From the NCBI GenBank assembly GCA_036939355.1, contig JALLAP010000354.1, positions 1-13,817 of the forward strand: a DNA stretch of 13,817 nt. Reading direction: 5' to 3'. The translations under genes were made by a program, and so were the position numbers. This stretch comes from Thalassiosira profunda (lineage: Eukaryota; Bacillariophyta; Thalassiosirophyceae; Thalassiosirales; Thalassiosiraceae). Numbering within the stretch: the first letter of the stretch is position 1; every line of letters begins with the position of its first letter. The notes under the pieces were generated by a model. The model had not been told where the DNA came from. It did not search any database and saw only the letters and a list, made by a program, of their open reading frames with translations. Positions 6,529 through 13,817 of this stretch are shown here, in pieces.

Positions 6529-7509
6529 TCACCACGAGGGCCAAAATCGCTTTGTATTGTTCTGCTCTGCGCCTGTCTCATCGATTGGGATTGCGACCGC
6601 GTCCGTCACTACCACGATATCCTCCGTTCCTTGTTCTTCATCAGCCATGGCACCGGCAGCGGCCGTCGCTTTCTGTGCCCGTTTGTACGTGAGTCCGTCA
6701 AAGGCGAAAAGGAGGCCAATCGCGCTGCATATCAGGCTGAAGAAAAGCCACCACGTCGCCCAGCCAGCCGAGGTTCCGCCCCAAAACTCGGCAACTGTGT
6801 CGGCATCGCTAGTTGATTCCTCTCCGTTCACATATCCTGTCCCGTACAGCTCGGTGATGTTGTCCACGGCGTTGAACGAGCACGTTGCAGACAAGAACGA
6901 ATAGAGGTACGTCAGGTGCTTTGCCTTCATCTTCCACGCGCACATGATTAGAATGATCGCCATGATGATGATGAACACGATGCCGAACGCGTTGCGCACA
7001 TACAGCAGGCAGCTCAACAGCATCATCACGCCCAGGGAGATTGTTCCGACCGTTGGACCTCTGTGCGTTCGTCGGAAGAGCAGCATCACCATTCCAAGAA
7101 CTGCTGTCCCTGTGTAACCTGCCGACGCCACGACGCCGCGGCTGAATGCCGAGCCGTTTGTATACGTCGACGCCAACCCGCTCGAATCGGGATAGATGAG
7201 AAGCTTGCTTATGCCTCCTCCTACCAAGATTGCCGCCATGCCGTGCGACAATTCGTGAATCCACGTCGAGAATATCTTGAAGGGGTACAGAAGGTTGCTC
7301 AGCTCCTTAAGATTCATCAGCACGACCATCGCGACGATGGCATACAGGAGCGGCTTGTCCCGTTTGAGGAAGCTGTTTACCCTCGAGTCATTCTCGAACG
7401 TGGTCTGGGCGAGGAGGTGGGCCTTCTTGCTCTCCTCGAGGTTGTCGCCGCACACCTCCGGCGGGGCACAGAGCTCGTCCGAGTTGAGGAGGTGGGAGGC
7501 GTTCACCAT
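6529..7509 (-). CDS. Peptidase M50B-like multi-pass membrane protein
   Basis: A 326-residue integral membrane protein of the peptidase M50B-like group, relatives of site-2 protease zinc metalloproteases. The zinc-binding HExxH is seen as WIHELSHGMAAILVGGG (HELSH at 85-89), following a hydrophobic segment (about 53-77). Then come ASAGYTGTAVLG (128-139, a glycine-rich transmembrane turn typical of the family), further membrane spans at about 134-145, 155-171, 175-192 and 252-270, and NAVDNITELYG (213-223), whose Asp may be the third zinc ligand. The N-terminus is hydrophilic, with no cleavable signal; the C-terminus is acidic and cytosolic-looking. The start is in an excellent context (GCCATGG). 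If active, it would cut substrates within the membrane; many M50B-like proteins remain uncharacterised, so activity and substrate are not claimed. The last codon lies near the MITE-like element. Confidence 0.82.
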   Translation of the reverse strand: MVNASHLLNSDELCAPPEVCGDNLEESKKAHLLAQTTFENDSRVNSFLKRDKPLLYAIVAMVVLMNLKELSNLLYPFKIFSTWIHELSHGMAAILVGGGISKLLIYPDSSGLASTYTNGSAFSRGVVASAGYTGTAVLGMVMLLFRRTHRGPTVGTISLGVMMLLSCLLYVRNAFGIVFIIIMAIILIMCAWKMKAKHLTYLYSFLSATCSFNAVDNITELYGTGYVNGEESTSDADTVAEFWGGTSAGWATWWLFFSLICSAIGLLFAFDGLTYKRAQKATAAAGAMADEEQGTEDIVVVTDAVAIPIDETGAEQNNTKRFWPSW

Positions 7510-7865
7510 GGCTGGACTGGCGAGCTTAACGGCGCGGAATCAGACGATCTCTTGGTGCAGCGGTGGCGGGTGTTCTTGGTTGGCGGCGGCCCCTGTGTGC
7601 ACAAGATATGCAAGCAGCCCCAGCTGGGCAAGGAGGAGCGGGCGCGGGCGGCATCACTCGTTTCTCAACGCAAACCGTCGAGATGATCGAGAGGAGCGAG
7701 GTGGAAGGAAACTCAATTCAGATCCGACATGAGTGCCGTTAGGATAACGGTTCATGTCGCTAGATGTCCTCCAAATAATCCTGCTGAGAGCGATTCGGGC
7801 GGACTATTCAAGGGAAAGCGAAGGCTGAGGTAGATGGTGATATTCCTCACAACAAGGTAGCCAAG
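7510..7865. other. Divergent intergenic region, possibly holding a first exon of the next gene
   Basis: This 356-base interval separates the M50B-like start from the annotated start at 7866. Most has no recognisable signal. At 7729-7833 a short frame of 34 codons (MSAVRITVHVARCPPNNPAE...) ends at TAG immediately after a possible GTAGAT donor at 7830. It could be an upstream ORF or a 5' exon of the downstream gene. Confidence 0.4.
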
Positions 7866-8369
7866 ATGCGTGTCCACGGGGAGGCGGCCTTTGGTAGTAC
7901 AAGGTTGCTTTGCAAGAAGGAGGATCCACTGCTTATGCATTCACTCGAAAGGATAGAAGTTGCAAGAGGAGGATCGATGAACTTCCCGACAGAAGCAAAC
8001 GCCAACCACGAGCCGCTATCGGCGCTGGACATCTACGCTCGCTTTCGAGAGCGGTTGCGATCGCTGCCGAAGACGGCAACTGAGCCGACGGAGGACGACG
8101 AACGCGTGGCATTGGCTGGCGGAGCAAGCCAGCCTTCCCAGTCACAAACACCCCTCGACTGGCGTGGCGATGGCAAGGACGACGGTCGACCGTCGCGCAA
8201 GCCCCCGATCGTTCACATACCGCCCAAACGGAAGAAGAACGAGACGAGCAATGTCCAAGGGGCACAGATTAGCGGAATATCGTCGTTATTCGAAGAGGAC
8301 GAAGAGATAAGTGAGGGCGAACTGAGGGAATTTCTGTCGAAGCTGGATTGGAGCAGACTTCACGAGTAG
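7866..8369 (+). CDS. Hypothetical small hydrophilic protein, 5' end uncertain
   Basis: I do not recognise this 167-residue protein. It is soluble-looking, with no signal peptide or membrane span. Visible features are an amphipathic segment LSALDIYARFRERLRSLP (about 52-69), a Pro/Ser/Gly-rich linker, a basic cluster PPKRKKNE (about 119-126) that could act as a nuclear localisation signal, and an acidic C-terminus, SSLFEEDEEISEGELREF, ending DWSRLHE. Three starts are possible: 7866, 7935 or 7977. Alternatively, an exon at 7729-7829 could splice through a GTAGAT donor to an acceptor at 7896-7897, giving an in-frame 190-residue protein that skips the 7866 ATG. The donor is weaker than the others in the window, so I keep the unspliced model. 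Its stop lies 96 bases from that of the convergent helicase. That it is a real gene is supported by length, composition and its place in the alternating layout. Confidence 0.55.
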   Translation: MRVHGEAAFGSTRLLCKKEDPLLMHSLERIEVARGGSMNFPTEANANHEPLSALDIYARFRERLRSLPKTATEPTEDDERVALAGGASQPSQSQTPLDWRGDGKDDGRPSRKPPIVHIPPKRKKNETSNVQGAQISGISSLFEEDEEISEGELREFLSKLDWSRLHE

Positions 8370-8465
8370 AACACCGCATGACCTCAACACAATCATTTGC
8401 CAAGCTCTACCTATCAGCAACTCGCCTCTCTTTGCGCCGCATTCTGTGAAACAAAAGGCCTCAAA

Positions 8466-10412
8466 CTACTCCTCTTCCTTCTTGGCATCGCCCTTCTTGT
8501 TCTTCCTCCGCTTTTTCTTCTTCCTCCGCTCCGACCGCGGCGTCGTGTCAATGTCACCCCTCCGCGGCGCGGCCAAACTGTTCCGATCCCGCGACCGCTT
8601 CTTGATCGTCGTCATCCACTCCGGCACAACGCACCCCGACAATCGCATGACGTTGGCGATACATCTCAAATTGTCAAAGTCCGCCTCGGTGAAGAACGTG
8701 ATCGCCCGCCCCGCCCGTCCCGCGCGGCCCGTCCGCCCGATCCGATGGACGTACGTCACCCCCTCCGCCGGAAGGTCGTAATTGATGACCAAATTGACCG
8801 CCTTGAAGTCCACGCCGCGGGCGACGAGGTCGGTGCAGATGAGCACCCACGTCTCGCCCCGGCGGAACTTTTGCACGCTCGCCTCTCGGGCCGCGTGGGA
8901 GCGACCGGCGTGGATGACGTCGACGTGGATGCCGTCGTACAGGAGCTCGCCGAAGAGGGCCTGGGCGCGCTCCTTGCTCTGCAGGAAGACCAACACGGGC
9001 GGCGTGATGCCCTCGGCGACGAGTTGGCGGATGGCCAGGAGCTTTCCCTCCTCGCGGCCGACGAATTTCAACTCTTGCTGAATGTGCTCGCTGGCCCCTC
9101 CTGCCGCGGAATTGCCGCCGATGCCCGCGTGTATTCCCGTGGTAATGTCGATCGGCGACCGGAGTATCGATTCCGAGAGGTGCCGCACCGACGGGCCCAG
9201 CGTGGCCGAGAAGAGGGCCCGGGTCGCCGAGGCGGGCAGGTTGTGCAGGATGGAATCGATCTGCTGCAGAAACGTCCGCGATTGGGACGATCCCGACTGC
9301 TGCTGCTGCGGTTGCTGCGGCTCTTCTTCCTCCTCGCCCTCCTCCCCGGAGCTATCGTCGGAATCGTGCTTTTTGTCCTTCTTCCCACCGCTGCTCCCGT
9401 CGCTGGCGTCCAGCAACCGATCCGCCTCGTCTAACACCACCAGCCTTACCCCGTTCAATTTCATCCCCCGCTTCAGACACTCCGCCAGCCGCAACGGCGT
9501 GGCCACGAGGCAGTCCAGCCCGTCCTTCCCGCCCAACTGATTGGCCACGGCCAACCCCGCGTTGGATTTCTGGAGCAGCTGGCCGTGGAACTTGCCCGGC
9601 ATGTTCACGGAGAGGCGGAGGACCTCCCGGTGGAGCTGCGCCGCGAGCTCGCGGGAGGGCGCGAGGAGGATGGAGCGGACGTGCCCCTGCCGATTGTCGC
9701 TTTTGTCGCCCTTCTTCTTCGTCTGTTTTCCCTTCTTCCCCGGCTTCCTTTCGCTTCCATCCTGCTTTGCAGCGCCACCGCTTTGGCCGTAGTAAATCTC
9801 CTCGCTGCACTTGGCCAGCATAATCGCCGGGAGGACGAAGGCCCCCGTCTTCCCACTCCCGGTGGGCGCGCAGCCCATGACGTCCCTCCGCTCCGCGAGC
9901 GACGGCACCGCCTGCATCTGAATAGGGGTGGGCTCCAACCACCGCCCGTTTTCAATGTTGGCCAAAATGGTGTGCCGCACCCTATCGAACAGTTTCGATG
10001 CCTCGCTCTCTTTGGCATTCGCTCCGCCCCACCACGTCGGGCACTGCCACTCCCCGAAGCCTGCGATGGGATCGGGCACGGTCCCCACCTCGATTTCGTG
10101 CCGGTTGTCCGTCGACAATCGGATGCCCAGGCGGCGGCGGAAGGCGGCCGCCTCCTCGCGGCGGATTTGGGCCAGTTTCTTGGCCGAGTGGCGCTTCTTC
10201 GGCCGCTTCGTCGCCGGCTCGGAGCTGCGATCGTGGCTGTCGCGGCTATCGACGCTGGCGTCGTCATCTGCATCCGCGCGTGGCTTCTCGTCCACATACG
10301 GATGCTGCAACGCCTTCGTTTTTTGTCGGGACGCCGCCGCGGCCGGCTTCTTCTTGCGCTTCGATTTGTCGAGCCGCGCGGCCGACGACAGCATGTTGAA
10401 CAGGTCCTCCAT
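8466..10412 (-). CDS. DEAD-box RNA helicase, ROK1/DDX52 type
   Basis: An ATP-dependent RNA helicase of 648 residues resembling yeast Rok1 and human DDX52, nucleolar proteins needed for early 18S rRNA processing. The start at 10412 (GCCGCCATGG) gives MEDLFNMLSSAARL, similar to the Rok1 N-terminus; upstream in-frame codons are ignored. Diagnostic features are VPDPIAGF (112-119), the Q motif PTPIQMQAVP (161-170), motif I APTGSGKTGAF (182-192), Ia APSRELAAQ (251-259), Ib VATPLRL (303-309), DEAD (328-331), SAT (402-404), IV VLVFLQSKERA (473-483), V CTDLVARGVDF (526-536) and VI YVHRIGRTGRAGRAG (554-568). VVPEWM (595-600) matches the family's C-terminal signature. Two low-complexity insertions stand out: Lys-rich at about 205-243, and acidic/Gln-rich at 341-379 between motifs II and III. 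The Lys/Arg-rich tail suits a nucleolar protein. No intron is needed. Confidence 0.92.
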   Translation of the reverse strand: MEDLFNMLSSAARLDKSKRKKKPAAAASRQKTKALQHPYVDEKPRADADDDASVDSRDSHDRSSEPATKRPKKRHSAKKLAQIRREEAAAFRRRLGIRLSTDNRHEIEVGTVPDPIAGFGEWQCPTWWGGANAKESEASKLFDRVRHTILANIENGRWLEPTPIQMQAVPSLAERRDVMGCAPTGSGKTGAFVLPAIMLAKCSEEIYYGQSGGAAKQDGSERKPGKKGKQTKKKGDKSDNRQGHVRSILLAPSRELAAQLHREVLRLSVNMPGKFHGQLLQKSNAGLAVANQLGGKDGLDCLVATPLRLAECLKRGMKLNGVRLVVLDEADRLLDASDGSSGGKKDKKHDSDDSSGEEGEEEEEPQQPQQQQSGSSQSRTFLQQIDSILHNLPASATRALFSATLGPSVRHLSESILRSPIDITTGIHAGIGGNSAAGGASEHIQQELKFVGREEGKLLAIRQLVAEGITPPVLVFLQSKERAQALFGELLYDGIHVDVIHAGRSHAAREASVQKFRRGETWVLICTDLVARGVDFKAVNLVINYDLPAEGVTYVHRIGRTGRAGRAGRAITFFTEADFDNLRCIANVMRLSGCVVPEWMTTIKKRSRDRNSLAAPRRGDIDTTPRSERRKKKKRRKNKKGDAKKEEE

Positions 10413-10590
10413 GGCGGCGGCTCTTACGTTGGGAGCGCGGCGGGGCGCAGCGTGCGCAGGGCGCAGGGTTTGTTGTTTGGTGCTCTGACAGCCAACCATT
10501 TTTGATGGCTGTGACCGCGCCACTTTTTGCAACCCGCCCCCCGCGCCCGCTCCATCCAACGAAGCAGAACAAATCGGCGGCAGAGGCACC
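10413..10590. promoter_or_regulatory. Divergent upstream region of the ROK1-type helicase and Obg genes
   Basis: Only 178 bases separate the two start codons, so promoters and 5' UTRs of both genes must be packed here. The helicase frame stays open through it in reverse, but the Rok1-like N-terminus at 10412 places the start there. I see no definite TATA box or repeat. Confidence 0.45.
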
Positions 10591-12625
10591 ATGGAACGCC
10601 ATCGGCAACGAACCATGCCGCCGACCGGCGCTCTCATATCGTTATTGGCCCTCCTGCGTGGCGGCGGCGGCGCGCTGGCCTTCTCGCCGCCGCAAATACT
10701 GTCGACACATCACGTGTCATCGCAACATCACCCAACGCCCTCCGCGCCCATCAACATTGACGAGGCGGTCAGAATACCCTCCCTCCGCCTCCACTCCACC
10801 ACCGACGGCGTAGACCTCGACAGGGTCCGCGCCGACGAGGCCCGCCGCGCCGCGCTGGCCAAGAAACAACGCTCACAGCCCTCCTCTGCGTCTTCCTCCA
10901 CATCATCATCGCAATCCACCGAACCCGCAAAACGCAACGACAAGGAGTGGAAGTTCTTCGACACCGCCCGCCTCCACGCCTCCGGCGGGAACGGCGGGAA
11001 CGGCTGCGTCGCCTTCCGCCGCGAGCGGGGCGAGGCCATGGGCGGACCGAACGGCGGTAGAGGCGGCTCCGGCGGGAGCGTCCGCTTCGTCGCCGACGAA
11101 TCTCTGAATACGCTGGCGGGATTGCGGTCCAAGATTCACGTCCGGGCGGGCCACGGACGCAACGGCACCGGCAAAAACCGCGACGGGAGCCACGGCAAGG
11201 ATTGGGTGGTGCGGGTGCCGTGCGGAACGATAGTGAGGGAACTGCACACCCAGAAGGTCGCGGGGGAACTGAGGACGCACGGGGAGGAATTGACGGTGGC
11301 AAGGGGCGGAAGGGGCGGGCGGGGGAACGCCGCGTTCATGACCCCGCGGCGGACGGCGCCGCGGTTGAGCGAGCGGGGGGAGCCGGGGGCGGAACGGTGG
11401 CTCGGCGTGGAGTTAAGGTTGGTCGCCGACGTCGGATTTTTGGGCATGCCCAACGCCGGCAAATCCACTTTGTTGAGCGCGGCGTCCGCGGCCAAGCCCA
11501 AGATTGCCGATTATCCCTTCACAACCATCGTGCCCAACCTCGGCGTGTGCGATTTGGGCGAGGAGGGGAGCGGGTTGGTCCTGTGCGACATTCCCGGGTT
11601 GATCGAGGGGGCCGCGCGCGGGACGGGATTGGGCTTTTCGTTCCTGCGGCACGTCCAGCGGTGCAAGGTGCTGTTGCACGTGGTGGACGGAACTTCGGAG
11701 GATCCGATCGGGGACTTCAACGTCCTCAACAAGGAATTGGCCATGTACGACGATCTCTTGGCGAAGAAGCCACAGGTGGTGGTGCTGAACAAGGTCGACG
11801 TCAGCGAGGTGCGGGAGAAGGAGGACGATCTGGTCGAGGAACTGCGATTGGCGGCGGGGCACTCGCGGGTCATGACGATCTCCGCCGCGACGACGCAAAA
11901 CGTGCAGGAGCTGATGGGAAGGCTGAAGAAGTTCGTCGAGGCTGAGAAGCAGAAAGCCATTGACGACGGATCCGAGGAGGAGGATGTGATGTTGGCCGAG
12001 GTGGACCTGTCCAAGGCGGCATTGGACAGCGACAGCGATGACTTTGGTACGTATCGTATCATCTCTATTCAATTGCATCTTACCTGTTCAAGCGTTCTAA
12101 CGTTCCTGTTGCAACGAAACAGAAATCATATCGGATCCGGCCTACCCTGGACAGTGGCGAGTGAAGGGATCGTACATCGAGCAGGTTGCAAAGATGACGC
12201 ACTGGGAGTATCCCGAAGCGGTCGAGCGCTTCGGTCGGCAGCTACAGGCCTTGGGCATCGCCGACGAGCTGACGGCTCGCGGAGGCGTGGACGGAGACCT
12301 GGTCATGATCGACGAGTACGACTTTGAGTTTGCGCCCGGAATGACGAATCCGTACATACCGCAGGAGCTGCTGGAGCGGGACGCGTTGTACGAAGAGGAG
12401 GACCTAGCGAAGGCGCAGGCGCCGCGGGCCATGCTGCTGGATGGCGAGGTGGACGATGAAGACGAGAAGGACGTCTGGCGGCCCTTCAACAAAGGCGGAT
12501 ATATGGATATGGACAAGGACGAAATCATTTCGTTCAACGATGACGGAGAGTGGGATCTGCTCGGTGACGATGACTTTGATCTATCGCCCGATATCTTGGA
12601 GGGAGATGAGGTATGGACGTCGTAG
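10591..12625 (+). CDS. Obg/CgtA-type GTPase with bipartite plastid presequence, one intron
   Basis: A GTPase of the Obg family (ObgC in plants), which acts in large ribosomal subunit assembly and stress control. Exons 10591-12046 and 12123-12625 give 652 residues. The N-terminus is a signal peptide (hydrophobic ALISLLALL) ending ALA/FSPPQ at about residue 30, a close ASAFAP-type site, then a Ser/Ala/Thr-rich transit region, so the plastid is the likely destination. The glycine-rich Obg fold spans about 119-278 (SGGNGGNGCVAFRRE...GGRGGSGG). G motifs are GMPNAGKST (285-293), PFTT (309-312), DIPGLIEGA (333-341), NKVD (400-403) and SAA (431-433). After the intron, an OCT domain follows (GQWRVKGSYIEQ...DGDLVMIDEYDFEF), then an acidic tail of about 100 residues. 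The first ATG (CACCATGG) is chosen; Met9 at 10615 would serve equally. A mitochondrial isoform is the alternative, but the FSPP site argues against it. Confidence 0.91.
12047..12122 (+). other. Intron of the Obg GTPase gene (76 nt, phase 1)
   Basis: The donor is ACTTTG/GTACGT and the acceptor GCAACGAAACAG/AAATC. A likely branch point TTCTAAC lies about 20 bases before the acceptor. Splicing makes a Glu codon (G/AA) and joins the GTPase domain to the OCT domain as DDFEIISDPAYPGQW. Without splicing the frame runs into unrelated residues and stops at 12327. Confidence 0.87.
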
Positions 12626-12937
12626 TCAATAAGTTATGGTTGGAGTACACTCTCCACCAGTCATTGCCCAAGGTGACCTGCCCGAGCAGGAGACACTGGG
12701 TTGGGCGCGCGTCGAATTTCTCTGATTCTCCTCCACCCATTTTTCTTCAGCATACACACACCCAAACACCAAACCCATCATCCACCGCCGCTCCAGACGA
12801 GGTGGTCGCTGGACCACTCTGTGTGCCGGGGAACACGTGCTTGCAATAGAAGGACTTGACGAGTTTGTCGGCTGCAGTCTTCGTTGAGGGGTGAACTGTA
12901 GTGCTTGGGCGCGTCGTGTGAGGCAACAAACATCACA
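12626..12937. other. Intergenic region between the Obg and LYR genes
   Basis: These 312 bases between two same-strand genes should contain the Obg 3' UTR and the LYR promoter. A short CA-rich stretch (about 12751-12777) is the only compositional feature. The minus-strand frames crossing it are low-complexity antisense and look non-coding. I see no RNA gene. Confidence 0.4.
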
Positions 12938-13291
12938 ATGTCGCCGTCCCAACGCACCGCCATCGAGCTCTACCGCGACCTCCTCCGCCTCGTCAACCAC
13001 GTCGCGCCGGGGGCGTCGCCCAAATCCCTCGCCCTCCGCACCATGATCCGCGGCGAGTTCGAGAAATCGCGAGGCCTGTCCCCCGACGACCCGACGGACC
13101 AGCCCAAGATCGAGGCGATGAAGGCGAGCGCGGTCCGGGCGCTGAGCAACTACATGCTGTACGAGGGTGCGATGCGCGACAAACACGCGGGTGGCAAGCT
13201 GGGCGCGGCCGCGGACAAATACCACGAGAAGAGCGTGCAGGGATTGCAAGGTAGCAAGGAAGGGGAGGGCGATGGTGAGGGATCGAAGTGA
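12938..13291 (+). CDS. LYR-motif (complex 1 LYR family) protein
   Basis: A 117-residue protein of the LYR family, small helical proteins that typically act in mitochondria as assembly factors or accessory subunits, binding acyl carrier protein and often helping iron-sulfur cluster delivery or respiratory complex assembly. The signature is IELYRDLLRLV with L-Y-R at 11-13, followed by the usual distal elements: ALRTMIRGEFEKSRGL (with R-x-E-F, about 32-47), a D-P-x-x-x-x-K-I-E linker and a final helix, ALSNYMLYEGAMRDKH (about 69-84). The C-terminus is Gly/Lys/Glu-rich and probably disordered. The ATG at 12938 (CACAATGT) is used; the frame continues upstream only from a TTG. Length is typical of LYRM proteins, but I cannot assign it to a numbered LYRM subfamily. 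It is the only gene that breaks the strand alternation, lying head-to-tail behind the Obg gene. Confidence 0.76.
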   Translation: MSPSQRTAIELYRDLLRLVNHVAPGASPKSLALRTMIRGEFEKSRGLSPDDPTDQPKIEAMKASAVRALSNYMLYEGAMRDKHAGGKLGAAADKYHEKSVQGLQGSKEGEGDGEGSK

Positions 13292-13817
13292 GCACATCAC
13301 AGTCCGGCTGTGTAGTGAGCTGCATTTGCAGTGCAATGGTTGATGGATCTTGATCAGCACGACCGGAAGCATTATTTCAGGAGTTGTGGAGGAGGTTGCA
13401 AATCAGCACATGTAGCGTCTGTCCCCAAGACCGGAAGCAGGGACAGCTGCAACCAGGTCCCTCTTTGGACCATATGGATCAAAATGTCGATCTTTGCAAA
13501 GAGGGGGTCTCCCTGGAGCCAATACTCTCGAGCACCTGCTGCAATCTTGTTAGGGAAACAAAGAACCTGATTCAGCGAGAGAATGAAAGTGGACGTGTGG
13601 AAAATGCTGCGCTGTGTGCGGGGAGAGGTCGAAAGAGGTGCGATGAGATGCAACAATGCCACAAGAGACTGGATGGGGTATCGGATCTTCTCCGGCCGTT
13701 TGTAAACTGGCATCCTACGTTAGGCGTCTGTGTCTTCGTCAGTGGGTAGTTCGATCCAACGGTGCTGACTCCGGGACCCCGGTCAAGACAGCAAGCTGTC
13801 GAGAACAACTCTTTTCA
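13292..13817. other. 3' flank with no recognised gene
   Basis: The last 526 bases contain open frames of about 80-120 codons on both strands, but none shows a domain, biased composition or credible start context. The block GACCGGAAGCA occurs twice (about 13360 and 13430), too short to call a repeat family. The region should include the LYR 3' UTR. Confidence 0.4.

Noticed and set aside
8700..8745. CCCGCC-rich block as a GC-box or minisatellite
   Set aside because: It encodes the RTGRAGRAGRA motif VI region of the helicase; the repetition comes from the protein sequence.
10413..10637. Helicase extended by 75 residues to 10637
   Set aside because: The Rok1-like N-terminus and a perfect Kozak context begin at 10412, and the extension would overlap the Obg start on the other strand.
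12047..12327. Obg ending at 12327 without splicing
   Set aside because: The unspliced tail is unrelated to Obg, whereas splicing 12047-12122 joins a complete OCT domain in frame.
12905..12937. LYR protein starting at 12905
   Set aside because: The codon at 12905 is TTG. ATG at 12938 gives a normal LYRM-length protein with LYR near the N-terminus.
12626..13372. Minus-strand ORF of 248 codons overlapping the LYR gene
   Set aside because: It is antisense to the LYR coding region and shows no domain; its length reflects GC-rich composition.
13355..13445. GACCGGAAGCA occurring twice as a repeat family
   Set aside because: Eleven bases shared by two sites without longer similarity is too little to support a repeat.
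13740..13775. tRNA-like TTCGATCC string near the right edge
   Set aside because: No acceptor, D-arm or anticodon stem could be fitted around it.

Overview
This window is nuclear DNA from a eukaryotic alga. Four reading frames are interrupted by spliceosomal GT-AG introns (426, 81, 120 and 76 nt; donors GTGAGT, GTGAGC, GTGAGT and GTACGT), and start codons sit in Kozak-like contexts rather than behind ribosome binding sites. Two products carry N-termini resembling the bipartite 'signal peptide + ASAFAP-type' presequences of complex red-lineage plastids: the Obg GTPase (...ALA/FSPP...) and the DCC protein (...CRA/FVAAP...). An intraflagellar transport gene (IFT46) points to a lineage that can build a flagellum. 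Together these suggest a flagellate-capable photosynthetic stramenopile, haptophyte or cryptophyte; the species cannot be named from the sequence.

Layout, left to right: the 5' end of a heat-shock transcription factor gene (-, running off the left edge); a DCC/DUF393 thiol-disulfide protein (+); a threonine-aldolase-like PLP enzyme with one intron (-); a papain-family cysteine protease with one intron (+); IFT46 (-); an AT-rich foldback, a frameshifted F-box gene and a second F-box fragment (+), then a 165-bp inverted-repeat element flanked by TA (MITE-like); a peptidase M50B-like membrane protein (-); an unrecognised acidic small protein (+); a ROK1/DDX52-type DEAD-box RNA helicase (-); a probably plastid-targeted Obg GTPase with one intron (+); and a LYR-motif protein (+). 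The last 526 bases hold no convincing gene.

The first ten loci alternate strictly between strands, giving head-to-head pairs sharing about 170-360 bp of upstream DNA and tail-to-tail pairs separated by as little as 27 bp. The genes do not form one pathway: they are housekeeping functions (ribosome biogenesis, plastid GTPase, proteolysis, amino-acid metabolism, flagellar assembly, mitochondrial LYR protein, stress transcription). ROK1 (18S rRNA maturation) and Obg (large-subunit assembly) are divergent neighbours both linked to ribosome biogenesis, in different compartments.

I see no CRISPR array, prokaryotic operon, tRNA/rRNA gene, or convincing novel multi-gene system. The most unusual part is about 5.69-6.51 kb, where a decaying F-box region lies between two palindromic AT-rich elements. 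Also worth a look are the stop-free, length-3n intron in the protease gene and the uncertain 5' end of the gene at about 7.8 kb.
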